A stretch of 64,000 bases of DNA, taken from contig JBGSPI010000052.1 in NCBI GenBank assembly GCA_041738715.1, positions 34,843 to 98,842 of the forward strand, in the 5' to 3' direction. The notes beneath the pieces are model-generated. The model did not search any database. It saw nothing but the letters and a program-made list of their open reading frames with translations, and had not been told where the DNA came from. The stretch is from Chamaesiphon sp041738715. GTDB taxonomy: Bacteria; Cyanobacteriota; Cyanobacteriia; Cyanobacteriales; Chamaesiphonaceae. The translations under genes and the position numbers were made by a program. This document shows positions 18,070 to 26,909 of this stretch, in pieces. The stretch's first letter is position 1. The number at the start of each line of letters is the position of its first letter.

Positions 18070-18246
18070 GATCGATCTCTCCTTACCTTGAACTGTGTTG
18101 TCGATACGGTGTTGTGCTGGTTTTTTGTGGACTGTTGACGCTACCGTAGGCAGACCATTTTACCATGTTGGGTGTTGGTGATGGCGGTGGCGATCGATCT
18201 TCAATGCGCCATAATAGTCACAGAAGTATTGATCGAACATTATCTT

Positions 18247-19026
18247 ATGTGGCAGTGGCAAACTTGGTCGGGATTACCCTATTTAACCTGCGATTTACTG
18301 GGCGATTGGCAGCATGGCTTTTTCACTCGTCAGTTTGCGCCGCGTGACCCCCAGGAAATTACGCCGATTCTGTCTACTACTGCCAGTACTCACCGACTCA
18401 AGCAGGTACATGGGAATGTTGTCCTGACTCCTTCGGAAATCTCCACAACTACCGAAGTCGAAGTTGAGACGGGCTATGCTTTAGCCGACGGAGTTGTCAC
18501 AGAGGATTCGAGTCAAGCTGTCTGGGTGGCTAGTGCTGATTGTAACCCTGTCTTGATTGCCAATCGGCAGACGGGTAACGTGGCGGCAGTACATGCTGGC
18601 TGGCGCGGCACCTCACTGGAAATCGTACCGCGTGCTGTAGAGCGGTTATTAGCTGAAGGGGGTAGTTTAAATGATATTGTAGTGGCGATTGGTCCGGCGA
18701 TCGATGGTCAGGTCTACCAAGTGACTACTCAAGTCGGATTAGAAGTATGCCGGTCAATCGCCCCAAAAACTCTCTCTGGGGAGCAAGAAACCGATCTGAC
18801 CACTTTAAAAGAAATAACTAATTCACCCCTGCTATCAGACGAGCAAGCTGGCAGAGTTCGGCTAGATGTGCGCCGGGTCAATCAACTTCAACTCGAACAA
18901 CTAGGTCTAAATCCCGACCAAATCTCGATCTCGCCACACTGTACCTATCAAGAACCCGAATATTTCTTCTCCTACCGCCGCGAGAAACTCAAGAAAATTC
19001 AGTGGTCAGGAATTGTTTCTAACTAG
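18247..19026 (+). CDS. pgeF: Peptidoglycan editing factor / purine nucleoside phosphorylase (YfiH, laccase-domain)
   Basis: Cu/Zn-dependent laccase-fold protein; relatives act on adenosine/inosine or remove wrongly built peptidoglycan precursors. The conserved metal motifs are seen as ADCNPVLIAN, VHAGWRGTS and SPHCTYQEPEYFFSYRRE. I chose the ATG at 18247 (259 residues, MWQWQTWSGLPYLTCDLLGD) because the frame extended to 18172 adds 25 residues unlike the family. No partner genes nearby. Confidence 0.88.
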   Translation: MWQWQTWSGLPYLTCDLLGDWQHGFFTRQFAPRDPQEITPILSTTASTHRLKQVHGNVVLTPSEISTTTEVEVETGYALADGVVTEDSSQAVWVASADCNPVLIANRQTGNVAAVHAGWRGTSLEIVPRAVERLLAEGGSLNDIVVAIGPAIDGQVYQVTTQVGLEVCRSIAPKTLSGEQETDLTTLKEITNSPLLSDEQAGRVRLDVRRVNQLQLEQLGLNPDQISISPHCTYQEPEYFFSYRREKLKKIQWSGIVSN

Positions 19027-19057
19027 AGGGTAGAGCAGCGATGCTGCTCCCAACCCC

Positions 19058-21523
19058 TTAACCCGGAACTTGCCACACACGGACTTCCCCATAACTCCCC
19101 GTTGCAATCGTCTGTCCATCAGCACTGATCGAGATCGATAATATTGGTCGATCGTGACCGGAGAGAGAGTGAATTAGCTGACCATCACTAAGATTCCAGA
19201 TATTGACAGTTCGATCATCACCGCCGCTAAAAATCGTTTGTCCATCAGGAGAAATTGCCACAGCAGAGATCGGTTTAGTATGCCCCACGAGGGTATTAAG
19301 GACAGTACCTGTAGCCACTTCCCAAATCTTGACAGTGCGGTCGTGACTAACACTAATCACCTTCGTGCCATCTGGAGTAATGGCGACACCACTGACCCGA
19401 CCACTATGTCCTAATAATGTTCGCAATAGCCGACCTTCTTGCAGATGCCACAACCTTAGCGTATAGTCACTACTACCACTAGCAATTAGATTGGCTTGTT
19501 TATTTGTTGCCAGACAAGCCACATTTTGGAGATGACCTTGACACTGATGAATCAACAGACTATTTTGCGGTTGCCAGATTCGTAGAATTGCATCATTTCC
19601 CCCTGTCACCAGTCGCTGACCATCAGTGGTTAAGGAGATTGCATTGACAGCAGATTTATTATCAATGAGTTGGGGTAATTTTGTCCCCGTTGTCAGTTGC
19701 CACCATTGAAGTGTGCCATCTAAGCTAGCACTGATGATCGTTTCAGCATCAGCCGTCAGTGCGACACTATGAACCCAATGGCTGTGCCCCAGTAAATTGT
19801 GAATTAACTGACCATCTGAGAGTCGCCAGACCTTAACGGCATCATCAAGATGAGTAGTATCACCATGTCCACTCACCAACCACCTACCATCGGCACTGAT
19901 GGCAAGACTATATATTTCGCTAAAGTATCCAGTCAGTTGATGAATTAGTGCGAGTCGATTGTAGGAAATTTGCTTCAGTGCAGCTAGTTCTGGTGCTACA
20001 ACTGGATTGTCCCAATCAACCATGCCGGTTGCTTCCGTGTCACTCCAATTTTTGACAATTTCCTCCGAGTCAATCGGGGCGACAACCAGGTGAGCAAGAC
20101 GATTCCAGCTTGAAACAGAATCAGGAATCTGCTGACAAACTACTGGCAGCCAACTGGCAGCGGGAACAACTTTTTCGATCGCTTGGAGTTTTTCCCGTGC
20201 CTCTCTGGCGGCTAGCTGGAGAGATTTCCCCCCAGAAAAGGCTTTGAGTAGTAGTTTGACAAATTCTTGAGCGACTTGATCTTGAACAGCTTCGCGCATG
20301 ACAATCAGATGGGGAATCTGAAGATCGACAAGTTCGCTGGCAAGCTCCAAACCGTCGCCACAATTGAGAATCAACAACTTTAGTCCTCGCTCAACTGCGG
20401 CTCGAATCCGATATTTAAATTCAGTTAGGCTAATAGTATCGTGATGATTGATATAAATTCGATTATTTGGTAAGTAGCCAGAAATATAGCTACTCATAAA
20501 TATGACACTCCAGGATTCTTGAGTGAGTCGATTGGCGAAATCAGCAGGGCTAGGGGCGACGACGAATTCTGATTCTGTATGGGGCAGCGCGTCTAAATAT
20601 TCTTTACTCCGATCGAGTTTAATGCCTTGGGCACTAGCGAGGAGCGATAATACTGACACTTTTAATTCCGGTTCAGAATTTTTGGTGGAGACAGAGGGGA
20701 TTAGAGAGATACTAACTTCTGCCTGAGGATATCGATCGAGCAATGGTTGTAAAATAGTGTTCCAAGGCAATCTAATTGCGGCTTTCGATCGACTACGGAC
20801 AATCAAATCAATTTCTCGATCTGGATCGATCGTGGTTGCCAATCGATCTCGAAGTGACTGGAATCCCGGCAAACTGTAGAATTGATGCAAATGAGCTTGC
20901 AGCATTGCCCCAGCATCTAAACAGTCATTAATCCGCTCGGGCACTAGACTCACAGCCTTATTACTCATTAGTCGGTGGTTTTGTGGATCGAGCCGACGGT
21001 AGCGAGCTTGCCATTCTTGGTACTGAGCAAATACTTGGGCTAACCCAGGTAAATTGACGACCATCTGCGTCAGTAGTTGACGATTGGCTGCCAAAATGCT
21101 CATTTCGACTTGCAACACAGTCCCAGACTGAGTTTCTTCTACTGCCAAGATTACTTCTCTGCCGCGTAGCATTTGCGGCTGTCGATCTCCAGAAATTGTT
21201 TCTGCGGCTGTTTCTGAAGGTTGCTCATAAAGTGCTTCCATTTCCTGGCAGAGGAAATTGGCAACTGTGTAATAGTTACTGCTGTGATTAAGTCGGATCA
21301 CAATCCGGTAGAGGAGATATTTCAGTTCAACAATTGAAGGGTGACGATCTCGCAATTGCTGGATATAACTGGCAAATTTGACCGTGCTTAATTGTTGGGC
21401 TTCATTACTCCAATTATTAGTACAAGCACAAAATACCAGCTTTTTGATTCTGGCAATGTGACTACTCTGCTCTAAATTATGTACGATTTCATCCAGCATC
21501 CCCGACTCCAGATAAGACTCCAT
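19058..21523 (-). CDS. CHAT-like domain protein with C-terminal WD40 propeller
   Basis: 821 residues. The first ~270 residues are helical and of unknown function. A CHAT (caspase-like) region spans about 290-480, recognisable from the tail IPHLIVMREAVQDQVAQEF and SLQLAAREAREKLQAIE followed by ASWLPVV. About 530-821 are seven WD40 repeats, one propeller. Cyanobacterial relatives have FAGHS and NSCDG around the catalytic His and Cys; here the matching places read IFMSSYISGY and LNCGDG, so the His is missing and the Cys is displaced by one. This suggests a non-catalytic scaffold or sensor. Single gene. Confidence 0.85.
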   Translation of the reverse strand: MESYLESGMLDEIVHNLEQSSHIARIKKLVFCACTNNWSNEAQQLSTVKFASYIQQLRDRHPSIVELKYLLYRIVIRLNHSSNYYTVANFLCQEMEALYEQPSETAAETISGDRQPQMLRGREVILAVEETQSGTVLQVEMSILAANRQLLTQMVVNLPGLAQVFAQYQEWQARYRRLDPQNHRLMSNKAVSLVPERINDCLDAGAMLQAHLHQFYSLPGFQSLRDRLATTIDPDREIDLIVRSRSKAAIRLPWNTILQPLLDRYPQAEVSISLIPSVSTKNSEPELKVSVLSLLASAQGIKLDRSKEYLDALPHTESEFVVAPSPADFANRLTQESWSVIFMSSYISGYLPNNRIYINHHDTISLTEFKYRIRAAVERGLKLLILNCGDGLELASELVDLQIPHLIVMREAVQDQVAQEFVKLLLKAFSGGKSLQLAAREAREKLQAIEKVVPAASWLPVVCQQIPDSVSSWNRLAHLVVAPIDSEEIVKNWSDTEATGMVDWDNPVVAPELAALKQISYNRLALIHQLTGYFSEIYSLAISADGRWLVSGHGDTTHLDDAVKVWRLSDGQLIHNLLGHSHWVHSVALTADAETIISASLDGTLQWWQLTTGTKLPQLIDNKSAVNAISLTTDGQRLVTGGNDAILRIWQPQNSLLIHQCQGHLQNVACLATNKQANLIASGSSDYTLRLWHLQEGRLLRTLLGHSGRVSGVAITPDGTKVISVSHDRTVKIWEVATGTVLNTLVGHTKPISAVAISPDGQTIFSGGDDRTVNIWNLSDGQLIHSLSGHDRPILSISISADGQTIATGSYGEVRVWQVPG

Positions 21524-21832
21524 TCCCTACTACTAGCCTGACGATCGAATTGCTTGGGCTGTTTAGCGCATATTCGAGGATGATGATATTGTTACTAACA
21601 TTGTTCAATTCTGAGAGAATAATTTACGATTTCAACCGATCCCAACTACTTACGTCCTGAAATAAATCGCGATAACTTATCACAAGCAAACCGAAGTAGA
21701 GAGTTGACCGTTCGATCTTCATTATGCCCAAATAGTTACACACTTTATCAGTAAGATTTTGTCAATAGTAGTAGCTAATAACTAATCTGTTGCGGGACTA
21801 GGCTTGAGGGTTTAGGGTGTGGAGTAACAGTG
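21524..21832. other. Intergenic region, nothing recognised
   Basis: 309 bases between two minus-strand genes. It must hold the promoter of the CHAT-WD40 gene's neighbour side and the 3' region of that pair; I see no hairpin, repeat or small gene in it. Confidence 0.4.
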
Positions 21833-23194
21833 CTAAATCTTTGCGGGGAGTTTGGTTTCCGAGGATACATAGTAGTCACCTCGATCGTCAATACCTACTT
21901 GCCCCAGGGATTCATCCCCAGTAATCAACCGAGCACCACGTTTGCGCGTGAAATAGCTCCAAGTCCATTGAATAAACACCACTAATTTATTATCAAATTC
22001 AATCAGATAATAGATGTGGACGAAGACCCAAATCAGCCAAGCGAAGAATCCAGACAACTTGACTGAACCGATATCTGCTACTGCCGAATGTCTACCGATT
22101 ACAGACAAACTTCCACCATTAAAATACTTGAAGGGGGGTAAACTCTTACTCGCTAATCGCTTCAGAATTAGTTCAGCGACATATTTGCCCTCTTGGGTGG
22201 CGACAGGCGCAACACCGGGTAATGGTTTTCCTTCAGTCGTGGTAAAGTTTGCCAAATCCCCAATCACAAAAATATCGGGATGCCCCTTGATACTCAAGTC
22301 AGATTCAACCATCACTCTGCCAACTCGATCGAGTTCTGCCCCCGTATGTTCGGCTAAAATCTTACCCATCGCCGAAGCTTTTACTCCTGCTGCCCACAGG
22401 ATCGTTCGGGCGGGAATTATCTCAATTTGTTCCCCTTGGCGAGTCGTGACAACATGATCTTCAATATTGGTAACTAAAGTTTTGGTTTGGACTTTTACAC
22501 CCAGTTTCACTAGGGATTCCTCCGCCTTGGCTGATAATTCCGGTGCGTAGGGTGGTAACACTCGATCCATCCCTTCAACGAGGATCACTTGGGTTTCGGC
22601 AGTATCGATATTCCGAAAATCTTTTCTGAGCGTACTATAGGCGAGTTCGGCAATTGCGCCAGCCAATTCTACTCCAGTTGGACCGCCACCAATCACCACA
22701 AACGTCAACCAAGCACGCCGTTTGACGGGATCTAATTCCTTTTCCGCCGCTTCAAAGGCAACGAAAATCCGCCGCCGCATTTCCAGGGCATCTTCCACCG
22801 TTTTCAATCCTGGTGCCGCAGGTGCCCATTGCTCGTTGCCAAAGTAGTGATGACTCACTCCAGTAGCTACAATTAAGGTGTCATAATTTAACTGTCCTTT
22901 GTTCAAGAACACCTGTTTTTGGACGGGATCGATATTGGCCACCTCACCCATCAAGACTGTTGTATTCTGATTCTTGTTGAGGATCGATCGTAATGGTGAG
23001 GAAATCTCCGCAGGGGATAAACCGCCTGTTGCCACTTGGTACAGCAATGGTTGAAAGAGATGAAAGTTGCGTTTATCAATCAGTGTTACTTTCACTGGTG
23101 CATTACCCAACGATTGTGCAGCATGAAGTCCGCCAAATCCGCCACCGACAATCACTACGTGATGAGGGGCTTGGTTTTCAACTACATTTGTCAT
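21833..23194 (-). CDS. Type II NAD(P)H dehydrogenase (NDH-2)
   Basis: Single-subunit flavoprotein passing electrons from NAD(P)H to quinone at the membrane face without pumping protons. The FAD motif VVIVGGGFGGLHAAQSL is at residues 13-29 and a second dinucleotide motif FVVIGGGPTGVELAGAIAEL lies near 165. The C-terminal ~100 residues contain a hydrophobic stretch (SGFFAWLIWVFVHIYYLIEF) for membrane contact. 453 residues is normal for cyanobacterial Ndb proteins. I cannot say whether it is the NdbA, NdbB or NdbC type. Confidence 0.92.
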   Translation of the reverse strand: MTNVVENQAPHHVVIVGGGFGGLHAAQSLGNAPVKVTLIDKRNFHLFQPLLYQVATGGLSPAEISSPLRSILNKNQNTTVLMGEVANIDPVQKQVFLNKGQLNYDTLIVATGVSHHYFGNEQWAPAAPGLKTVEDALEMRRRIFVAFEAAEKELDPVKRRAWLTFVVIGGGPTGVELAGAIAELAYSTLRKDFRNIDTAETQVILVEGMDRVLPPYAPELSAKAEESLVKLGVKVQTKTLVTNIEDHVVTTRQGEQIEIIPARTILWAAGVKASAMGKILAEHTGAELDRVGRVMVESDLSIKGHPDIFVIGDLANFTTTEGKPLPGVAPVATQEGKYVAELILKRLASKSLPPFKYFNGGSLSVIGRHSAVADIGSVKLSGFFAWLIWVFVHIYYLIEFDNKLVVFIQWTWSYFTRKRGARLITGDESLGQVGIDDRGDYYVSSETKLPAKI

Positions 23195-23415
23195 AATTTT
23201 TATTTCCTTAATTCAGTCCGATGAAGATAGGGTCTTGCCATGAACTGACTCAAGCGGCAAAGGCAAGGTTGTTCGCGGGTTGTTAAACTCAGCTTAATAT
23301 ATATTCACAAAAATACAAGTATCTGATGCTACTGCCAATGATGTTTAATGGTTTTAGCTGAAATAAGTTGCGTTATTATTAATCCCCAAAATTTAGATCT
23401 GGATTACAAATTAAA

Positions 23416-23997
23416 ATGCTGACCGATCGAATTAAAGACATGATTGCTAGAGCAAGAATTGTCAGTTTTGCTAGTTGGGAATCCACCCATCCAACCGCTG
23501 CCATCGAGATTTTCCAAGCCGCTGAGACAGCACGGGTTTATCTGACTGATGCAGAGTACCAACAGATTGCCGCGCTTTCGCCCCAGACTTCTAGCTTAAT
23601 TCCTGTATCGCAGTTATTACGCGATCGCGTTGTGGAAATTGTCGATGAAGCTAGAGCCGAAGTCCTCAATCAATTTCCCCAGATTACTGAACCAGGTGGT
23701 GGACTCTATCCCGCCGAACGTGCAGAGGCTTGTTGGCGAGACTTTTGGCACTATCTCCGTCCGATCACTTACGGTTTAGCTGGCGGGCAAGCGCAGTATA
23801 CCAGCGCGGATGGACTGAAGAATATGCAAGACCTCTACCAAGAGTTGCGAGTTCCCCTCGATGCCATGTGTGTCGGACTGGAAGGGATTAAAGCAGCTAG
23901 TCTGAAGCGGATCGATCTCAGTCAGCATGAGACTGTCATTCCCTATTTCGACCACCTGATCGCTCAACTAAAATCCTTCACATCACCCCATGAATGA
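23416..23997 (+). CDS. Orphan phycobiliprotein-like protein
   Basis: 193 residues with a phycobilisome (globin-like) domain, but unlike any standard rod or core subunit. The part AERAEACWRDFWHYLRPITY parallels the bilin-attachment stretch of allophycocyanin alpha (A-x-C-x-R-D-x-x-Y-Y-L-R), with Cys106 where the chromophore Cys lies. Downstream, LKNMQDLYQELRVPLDAMCV matches the following helix. No linker or apc/cpc gene is nearby. It may bind a bilin, regulate phycobilisomes, or be a colourless relative. It overlaps the next gene by eight bases, implying joint expression. Confidence 0.8.
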   Translation: MLTDRIKDMIARARIVSFASWESTHPTAAIEIFQAAETARVYLTDAEYQQIAALSPQTSSLIPVSQLLRDRVVEIVDEARAEVLNQFPQITEPGGGLYPAERAEACWRDFWHYLRPITYGLAGGQAQYTSADGLKNMQDLYQELRVPLDAMCVGLEGIKAASLKRIDLSQHETVIPYFDHLIAQLKSFTSPHE

Positions 23998-24466
23998 CCC
24001 GCAATCCCTGCGAATGTTGCTTTCCCACAACTTTGACCTTGCCGATGAAAAGGTACCCTCGCTGAGTCGAGCAGACTTTACCCAGCTATTCATTGATGGC
24101 TTTTGTGTTGTGCCGGAAGTCCAATGTCGTCAGGTAGATAACCCCCACTGGATTGTGGAAATTATTTGTCCGGCTAATTTTCACACCCCCGAACAAATCG
24201 GCACTCAATGCGCTCAAATTCTCTCATCCAGCCGCCTCAACTCCCTGGGCACAGTCAACTTCGACATCCTGATTTTAGGTGGCATCAAGACGACTCCAGC
24301 TACGAGTGATTCACCTGATGCCCTCCAACCCAATCAATGGGGTGTAGATGTGGTCGAAACCAAGTCTGGTGAACAGTTTCTGCGATCGATTAATTGGGCA
24401 GAGACGATCGCCAGTAAACCTACGGATAGTATCTTTAAAGTGGAGTTAATTGGTAGCTGTGGTTAG
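23990..24466 (+). CDS. Conserved hypothetical protein coupled to the phycobiliprotein-like gene
   Basis: 158 residues, no family recognised. It begins MNDPQSLRMLLSHNFDLADE and has an alternating hydrophobic pattern consistent with an alpha/beta fold; no signal peptide, membrane helix or cofactor motif is visible. The ATG lies inside the end of the preceding gene (eight-base overlap), so the two are probably translated together and may act together. Confidence 0.75.
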   Translation: MNDPQSLRMLLSHNFDLADEKVPSLSRADFTQLFIDGFCVVPEVQCRQVDNPHWIVEIICPANFHTPEQIGTQCAQILSSSRLNSLGTVNFDILILGGIKTTPATSDSPDALQPNQWGVDVVETKSGEQFLRSINWAETIASKPTDSIFKVELIGSCG

Positions 24467-24479
24467 GGACTTTGGGACG

Positions 24480-24553
24480 GGGGGAGTGGGGGACTGGGGG
24501 ACGAGGGGACGGGGGGACTGGGGGACTGTCAACTGTCAACTGTCAACTGTCAA
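24480..24553. repeat. G-rich array followed by four CTGTCAA copies
   Basis: Variants of GGGGGACT repeat from about 24480 to 24526, then four perfect 7-base copies of CTGTCAA at 24526-24553. It is the reverse-orientation relative of the array at 13.88 kb. It lies between two plus-strand genes. Confidence 0.85.
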
Positions 24554-24603
24554 CTATTCCTTTTCCCTTTTCCCTAACCCCACTACAAAACCATCACTAG
24601 CAA

Positions 24604-26211
24604 ATGATTGTAATCAATACACGGATTAGTTCTGTCACCGTTTATGCCGATCGAGCATTAGTTACCCGACGGGGGATAATTAACCTCACCGGGACAGAAA
24701 CCGCCTTAATTTTAACAGGATTACCAACGACACTCGATGCTGAATCAGTTCGGGCGAGTGGGAAAGGACAAGTCGCAGTCAAATTACAGGGAGTGCGAAT
24801 CGATCGACAGTATACTAGTGAACCTGTCGGCGAACGGATTGCCCACATCACGACTGAAATCGATCGAATTGAAGCCCAAAAACGCCAATTACAAGGACAA
24901 ATTGAGACGGCAGCGTTGCAATCACAATTTATCGAAGGCTTCCGGCTCAAAACCGAAACATCATTTTCCCGCAGCCTAGCACAGCAGCAAGTCAGTCTCG
25001 ATGACACCCTCAATTTGCTGAATTTTATCGGCAGTAAGTATGCTGAGTACACCGCAGCCACTGAAAATCTGCGGAGCCAGCAACAGCAATTAGATCGGCA
25101 ACTACAAGCCTTCCGCGCTCAACTCCAACAGATAAAAACACCCCAAACTAGACAGAGCTTTGATTTGATTGTATCGATCGAACCTAGCGGTGCAGGGGAG
25201 TTCCAGCTTGATGTAAATTATGTAGTCGATCGAGCCAGTTGGACTCCTCTCTATGATTTGCGAGTACAGAGCCACCGTCAAACTCTTCAACTGAGTTATC
25301 TTGCCGAAGTTACCCAAACAACCGGAGAGGACTGGGAAAATGTTCAACTCACGCTCTCTACGGCGAAACCAGGTTTAGGCACACTCCCACCAACATTAGA
25401 TCCCTGGTATATCGACATCCTCACCCCCGCACCCCTAGCACCGATGAAAAGAGCGCGAGCCATGTCTGCGAGTGAGGATACCATGCTCCTAGCGGCTGCT
25501 CCAGCCCCAGCAGCCATGATTTATCAGGAAATAGCCGAATCCGCAGCACCAGAATATCTCGCAGAAACGGTGGTAGCCGCAATCTCCCACCAAGGGAGTG
25601 TGGTGACATTTCAAATCGGCGGTGGTGGAAATATTCCCAGTGATGGTAATCCCCACAAAGCAACGATTTTTGATGACAATTTTCCCTGTGAGTTAGAATA
25701 CATCGCCATGCCACGATTGGTGAGTTTTGCCTATCTGCAAGCAACGGCAAAAAATAGTGCTAGCGGGGCAACATTATTACCCGGTAAAGCAAATATTTTC
25801 CGCGATGAGATGTTTGTAGGTACGACTGATTTAGCAAATATCGCTCCTGGACAAGAATTTAAACTCAATCTAGGTATTGACGAAGGCATCAAGATCGATC
25901 GAGAATTAACCGAACGCCAAGTTGATAAAAAGTTCCTCGGTGGTAATCGTCAAATTACTTATAGTTATCGGCTGATGATTACCAACCTATTGTCTACAGC
26001 CGCTCATCTCGAACTGATCGAACAAATTCCCCACAGTCGCAACGAGCAAATTAAGGTCAAATTAACTAAGACTAATCCGCCAATTTCACTGGGCGAGATG
26101 GGGAGATTAGTTTGGAGTTTAGATTTACCTGCTGATGGTAAATTGAACATTGATTATCAGTTTACGATCGAGCATGGCGAACGCACACAAATCACTGGAT
26201 TAGATATTTAA
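24604..26211 (+). CDS. DUF4139 (MuiA-like) protein
   Basis: 535 residues, function unknown; relatives are annotated 'mucoidy inhibitor A' family. The N-terminal ~75 residues match the DUF4140 half (ISSVTVYADRALVTRRG). Residues ~75-180 are a Gln/Arg/Leu-rich coiled coil. From about 185 the DUF4139 domain begins (VNYVVDRASWTPLYDLRVQS, TGEDWENVQLTLSTAKPG) and continues to the C-terminus with DLPADGKLNIDYQFTIEHGE. There is no signal peptide, so it is probably cytoplasmic. It follows the repeat array on its own. Confidence 0.85.
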   Translation: MIVINTRISSVTVYADRALVTRRGIINLTGTETALILTGLPTTLDAESVRASGKGQVAVKLQGVRIDRQYTSEPVGERIAHITTEIDRIEAQKRQLQGQIETAALQSQFIEGFRLKTETSFSRSLAQQQVSLDDTLNLLNFIGSKYAEYTAATENLRSQQQQLDRQLQAFRAQLQQIKTPQTRQSFDLIVSIEPSGAGEFQLDVNYVVDRASWTPLYDLRVQSHRQTLQLSYLAEVTQTTGEDWENVQLTLSTAKPGLGTLPPTLDPWYIDILTPAPLAPMKRARAMSASEDTMLLAAAPAPAAMIYQEIAESAAPEYLAETVVAAISHQGSVVTFQIGGGGNIPSDGNPHKATIFDDNFPCELEYIAMPRLVSFAYLQATAKNSASGATLLPGKANIFRDEMFVGTTDLANIAPGQEFKLNLGIDEGIKIDRELTERQVDKKFLGGNRQITYSYRLMITNLLSTAAHLELIEQIPHSRNEQIKVKLTKTNPPISLGEMGRLVWSLDLPADGKLNIDYQFTIEHGERTQITGLDI

Positions 26212-26300
26212 AATCTAGAATCGGAATTAGAGGGTAGAAGTTAGATCGGCTTCGCTGCTTTCCTACTCCCATAGGGTGTTACAGCAACTTCCTACCCCTA

Positions 26301-26810
26301 CTATTCATAATTTCGATAGCCAACTTGTGCCAATTTTGCTTGTTTTTCCAGTACCATTTCTTTAAGACTCTGCCGATAGGATTGAACTTGAGCCAAGAGC
26401 GTCAAATCGTGGCTAGCCAGGATTTGAACGGCAAGTAATCCCGCATTAGTCGCATTGCCAATTGCCACTGTTGCTACCGGAATCCCTGCGGGCATTTGAA
26501 CGATCGAGTATAACGAGTCAACGCCTTGTAATGTCTTCGTTTGGACAGGTACGCCAATTACGGGTAAAGGAGTCAGAGATGCCACCATTCCAGGTAAATG
26601 GGCTGCGCCACCTGCCCCCGCGATAATCACCTTTAAACCCCGTTGGTGGGCTGTTTGGGCGTATTCTACCATCCGTTCGGGGGTGCGGTGTGCAGAGACG
26701 ATCGCGACTTCATGGGGAATGGCAAACTGTTCGCAGATGTCAATCGCCGCTTTCATTGTCGGTAAGTCCGAGTCGCTACCCATGATGATGCCAACTACAG
26801 GATTTGTCAT
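26301..26810 (-). CDS. purE: 5-(Carboxyamino)imidazole ribonucleotide mutase
   Basis: Moves the carboxyl group of N5-CAIR to C4 in purine synthesis. The motifs VVGIIMGSDSDLPTM and VAIVSAHRTPERM bind substrate. I use the ATG at 26810 (169 residues, MTNPVVGIIMGSDSD); the open frame continues upstream to 26996, but that part is unlike PurE and would overlap the divergent nagA gene. The two genes are divergent with a 99-base gap. Confidence 0.96.
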   Translation of the reverse strand: MTNPVVGIIMGSDSDLPTMKAAIDICEQFAIPHEVAIVSAHRTPERMVEYAQTAHQRGLKVIIAGAGGAAHLPGMVASLTPLPVIGVPVQTKTLQGVDSLYSIVQMPAGIPVATVAIGNATNAGLLAVQILASHDLTLLAQVQSYRQSLKEMVLEKQAKLAQVGYRNYE

Positions 26811-26909
26811 TGGATTTGATAGATTGAAGAGAAATTGTCCATTAACATCATACTTTGGTGATGATCGCCGACAGGCTCCGCCAACGACATAACCAATCCC
26901 CCCATAACC

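Noticed and set aside
18172..18246. Longer start for pgeF
   Set aside because: The added 25 residues do not look like the family and no good ribosome-binding site precedes them.
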